Part shown: positions 8,729 through 9,202 of the stretch, in pieces
How positions within the stretch are numbered: position 1 is the stretch's first letter
Layout: every line of letters starts with the position of its first letter
Assembly: GCA_026987255.1 (NCBI GenBank)
Contig: JALSNA010000335.1
Coordinates: 1 to 9,202, forward strand
Origin: Hyphomicrobiales bacterium
GTDB lineage: Bacteria > Pseudomonadota > Alphaproteobacteria > Rhizobiales > Aestuariivirgaceae
Direction: 5' to 3'
Length of the DNA stretch: 9,202 bases
Made by a program: the position numbers and the translations under genes
The notes under the pieces: generated by a model
Databases searched by the model: none
Seen by the model: only the letters and a program-made list of their open reading frames with translations
Told to the model about the DNA's origin: nothing

Positions 8729-9202
8729 ATGGAAAAGATCCCGATGACCGCGGCGGGACACGCCGCCATGCACGACGAAATCAAGCACCTGAAATCCGTG
8801 GAGCGGCCGCGCATCATCAAGGCCATTGCCGAGGCGCGGGCCCATGGCGATCTGTCGGAAAACGCCGAATATCACGCCGCCAAGGAACAGCAGGCCTGGA
8901 ACGAGGCGCGCGTTGCCGAGCTGGAGGACAAGCTGTCGCGCGCCGAGGTGATCGACATTTCCGGCCTGTCCGGCGACAAGGTGCAGTTCGGCGCCACGGT
9001 GGAGCTGGTGGACGAGGACACCGAACGGGAAGTGACCTACCAGATCGTCGGCGATTTCGAGGCCGATGTTTCCAAGGGCAAGATTTCCATCTCCTCGCCC
9101 ATCGCGCGGGCGCTGATCGGCAAGAAGGTGGGCGACTCGGTGGAGGTCAACACCCCCGGCGGCGGCAAGTCCTACGAGATTCTCTCGGTGAGCTACAAAT
9201 AG
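8729..9202 (+). CDS. greA: Transcription elongation factor GreA
   Basis: The 157-aa protein (E. coli GreA has 158) enters the secondary channel of backtracked RNA polymerase and stimulates cleavage of the extruded RNA 3' end. The N-terminal coiled-coil hairpin (about 8-75) carries the acidic tip in [11 protein letters not shown], with Asp41 and Glu44 at the catalytic positions. The C-terminal FKBP-like domain is recognised by [10 protein letters not shown] (123-132) and the closing Tyr-Glu-Ile-Leu-Ser-Val (149-154). The start at 8729 (Met-Glu-Lys-Ile-Pro-Met-Thr) is the conserved GreA opening. The frame continues upstream to an ATG at 8642, but that stretch is unconserved and crosses the leader hairpin. 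A GGA at 8721-8723 is the nearest ribosome site. The TAG ends exactly at the last base of the window. carB upstream is a common neighbour in alphaproteobacteria. Confidence 0.97.
   Translation: MEKIPMTAAGHAAMHDEIKHLKSVERPRIIKAIAEARAHGDLSENAEYHAAKEQQAWNEARVAELEDKLSRAEVIDISGLSGDKVQFGATVELVDEDTEREVTYQIVGDFEADVSKGKISISSPIARALIGKKVGDSVEVNTPGGGKSYEILSVSYK

Overview
This is a chromosomal stretch from a GC-rich bacterium, most likely an alphaproteobacterium. The evidence is that the CarB, GreA, Apt and ArgE-type proteins read like alphaproteobacterial versions. CarB in particular carries the roughly 54-residue charged insertion in its first ATP-grasp half that I associate with that class and that E. 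coli CarB lacks. I cannot name the order or genus.

Layout from left to right. (1) Positions 1-559, minus strand: the N-terminal third of a membrane protein that runs off the left edge, probably a family-2 glycosyltransferase. (2) A 152-base divergent spacer with a small inverted repeat. (3) Positions 712-2297, plus strand: a two-gene unit, a secreted family-3 solute-binding protein whose stop overlaps (ATGA) the start of a small alpha/beta hydrolase of the KANL3/TEX30-like type. (4) Positions about 2283-3125: a sharply AT-rich island holding one gene for a DUF2971-family protein, with its own near-consensus sigma-70 promoter. (5) Positions 3163-4326, minus strand: an ArgE-type M20 deacetylase, convergent with the DUF2971 gene. 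(6) A divergent spacer with a strong imperfect inverted repeat. (7) Positions 4469-5017, plus strand: apt. (8) Positions 5166-8573, plus strand: carB. (9) A probable terminator, then greA (8729-9202), whose stop codon is the last three bases of the window.

The right-hand genes are core metabolism and transcription. ArgE-type enzymes release ornithine for arginine synthesis, CarB makes carbamoyl phosphate for arginine and pyrimidines, Apt salvages adenine to AMP, and GreA rescues backtracked RNA polymerase. carA is not in the window. The solute-binding protein has no permease or ATPase beside it and is translationally coupled to the hydrolase, so the pair may form a small module of unknown job.

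The part that does not belong is the DUF2971 island. Its base composition, its ATA and AGA/AGG codons and its own promoter differ abruptly from both flanks, which points to recent transfer of a single cargo gene. No integrase, transposase or clear target-site duplication is visible. I see no RNA gene, CRISPR array or complete mobile element. The most interesting candidate is this lone island, not a recognisable multi-gene system.
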